Assembly: GCA_031289235.1 (NCBI GenBank)
Contig: JAITPU010000050.1
Coordinates: 1 to 6,561 of the forward strand
DNA length: 6,561 bases
Source of the DNA: Eubacteriales Family XIII. Incertae Sedis bacterium
Lineage (GTDB): Bacteria > Bacillota > Clostridia > Peptostreptococcales > Anaerovoracaceae
Direction: 5' to 3'
A model generated the notes under the pieces. It saw only the letters and a program-made list of their open reading frames with translations, was not told the DNA's origin and made no database searches. The translations under genes were made by a program, and so were the position numbers. This document shows, piece by piece, positions 5,883-6,561 of the stretch (its first letter is position 1; each line of letters opens with the position of its first letter).

Positions 5883-5931
5883 AAAAAGAAGGCCCGCAAA
5901 CCGCCGAGAATGGCTGAATACGGGCTTTCTT
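5883..5931 (-). terminator. Probable intrinsic terminator after rpsI
   Basis: On the minus strand AAGAAAGCCCG (complement of 5921-5931) pairs with CGGGCCTTCTT (complement of 5886-5896), with one mismatch. It encloses a loop that can itself form a small GCC/GGC stem. The 3' arm runs into T's (CTTCTTTTT, ending at 5883). It begins 12 bp after the rpsI stop and should end the rplM-rpsI transcript. The loop is longer than in textbook terminators. Confidence 0.7.
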
Positions 5932-5943
5932 GGCAAATTCCGC

Positions 5944-6342
5944 CTACCTCTTCGAGAACTGAGGCGCTTTTCTGGCTTTTTTCAGCCCGTATTTTTTTCT
6001 TTCCTTCATTCTCGGATCTCTCGTCAAAAATCCGGCCGATTTCAGCGCCATTCTGTAAGCCTCCCTGTCCGCGGAACAAAGCGCCCTTGATATTCCATGT
6101 TTCAACGCACCGGCCTGACCCGTGAAGCCGCCGCCTTTCACCGTTGCGATCACGTCGAACTTGCCTTCCGCTCCCGCTATTTCAAACGGTCTTCCGACCT
6201 CTTTTCTCACGTTTCCCCCGCCGAAATATTCTTCCAGCGGCTTTTTATTTATCGTGATGCTGCCCTTGCCGGGAATCAACCTGACCCTGGCAACAGATGA
6301 TTTTCTTCTTCCCGTACCCGCGTACTGCAATAATTTCGCCAT
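5944..6342 (-). CDS. rpsI: 30S ribosomal protein S9
   Basis: A complete 132-residue small-subunit protein, standard length for bacterial S9. The N-terminus carries YAGTGRRKSSVARVRL (7-22). The family signature GGGFTGQAGALKHGISRAL occupies 70-88. The C-terminus TRDPRMKERKKYGLKKAR followed by KAPQFSKR is the basic tail that reaches toward the P-site tRNA on the 30S head. The start ATG (6340-6342) has a purine-rich AGAAGGGA about 10 nt upstream. It lies 18 bp after the rplM stop, the conserved rplM-rpsI arrangement, and is followed by a terminator. Confidence 0.98.
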   Translation of the reverse strand: MAKLLQYAGTGRRKSSVARVRLIPGKGSITINKKPLEEYFGGGNVRKEVGRPFEIAGAEGKFDVIATVKGGGFTGQAGALKHGISRALCSADREAYRMALKSAGFLTRDPRMKERKKYGLKKARKAPQFSKR

Positions 6343-6360
6343 TGATCGTTCTTCCCTTCT

Positions 6361-6561
6361 CTAAAAATTCCAATCCTCAGGCTTCTGCGCGGAATGTTTG
6401 TGCTCCGGCCCCGCGTAAACCTTCAATTTCTTATACATTTGCCTGCCAAGCTTCCCGTTCGGCATCATGCCTTTTACAGCGTGCCTGATGATCTCCTCCG
6501 GCCTTTTTTCCTGAAGTTTCTCGAAAGTAACCTCTCGCAGCCCGCCCGGATAGCCGGTATA
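6361..6561 (-). CDS. rplM: 50S ribosomal protein L13, C-terminal part (5' end off window)
   Basis: The last 66 residues of L13, read from the window edge to a TAG at 6361-6363. It contains TGYPGGLREVTFEKL, then RPEEIIRHAVKGMMPNGKLGRQ and KKLKVYAGPEHKHSAQKPE. These are the conserved C-terminal landmarks of L13 (YPGGL, AVKGMLP-like, LKVYAG-HPH-like, AQ-P). The full protein is usually about 140-150 residues, so a little over half is missing. It is cotranscribed with rpsI, which begins 18 bp later; the promoter must lie beyond the right edge. Confidence 0.96.
   Translation of the reverse strand, partial: YTGYPGGLREVTFEKLQEKRPEEIIRHAVKGMMPNGKLGRQMYKKLKVYAGPEHKHSAQKPEDWNF

Larger units (their letters stand above)
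5582..5885. other. Gene-free intergenic stretch with palindromic structure
   Basis: About 300 bp between the ASKHA gene and the rpsI terminator hold no convincing gene. The central part (about 5685-5820) has two strong imperfect hairpins, listed separately, and an enclosing 7-bp inverted repeat GAACTCT (5739-5745) / AGAGTTC (5812-5818). A short direct similarity, CCGGCTAA, occurs at 5621-5628 and 5804-5811. No tRNA, CRISPR array or transposase remnant was recognised. The layout could be a dispersed repeat, a structured RNA or an insertion scar; the sequence alone does not decide. Confidence 0.5.

Noticed and set aside
5582..5885. Frameshifted remnant of the missing ferredoxin domain
   Set aside because: No minus-strand frame shows the CX5CX2C ferredoxin pattern or the conserved start of RACo proteins; only scattered cysteines are seen.

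Overview
This is a chromosomal stretch of moderate-to-high GC from what looks like an anaerobic, Gram-positive-type or Synergistota-like bacterium. The pointers are an AddB-type (not RecC-type) recombination nuclease, a tRNA-responsive T-box leader, a cluster-binding flavoprotein, and a corrinoid-activator-type ASKHA protein. The phylum is inferred from gene content only. Nothing looks phage- or plasmid-borne. The most unusual DNA is a palindrome-rich intergenic stretch at about 5600-5820.

Left part, + strand. The window opens inside addB, with the C-terminal nuclease and iron-sulfur domain of the helicase-nuclease subunit B. Next comes a clean sigma70-type promoter (1453-1481) and a complete tRNA(Trp) T-box leader (about 1488-1770). 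Its TGG specifier codon, 7-nt-bulged antiterminator and competing terminator can all be traced by base pairing. The leader controls a single gene, trpB (1798-3057). No trpA or other trp gene lies beside it, so this is a tryptophan-starvation-induced orphan TrpB that may make tryptophan from salvaged indole.

Middle, - strand. A two-gene unit runs toward trpB: an iron-sulfur flavoprotein-like NAD(P)H/FMN oxidoreductase (4118-3504), then a small hotdog-fold PaaI-type thioesterase (3451-3026). The last 32 bp of the thioesterase gene overlap the 3' end of trpB tail to tail. Upstream lies a 449-residue RACo-like ASKHA ATPase (5581-4232) that lacks the N-terminal [2Fe-2S] domain usual for its family.

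Right part, - strand. Between the ASKHA gene and the ribosomal protein genes is a 362-bp gap with two large imperfect hairpins that no gene explains, plus the terminator of the ribosomal unit. The window ends in the conserved rplM-rpsI pair: rpsI is complete and only the 3' end of rplM is present.

The genes do not form one pathway. The best-supported regulatory unit is the promoter/T-box/trpB module. The least explained parts are the palindromic element and the ferredoxin-less activator.
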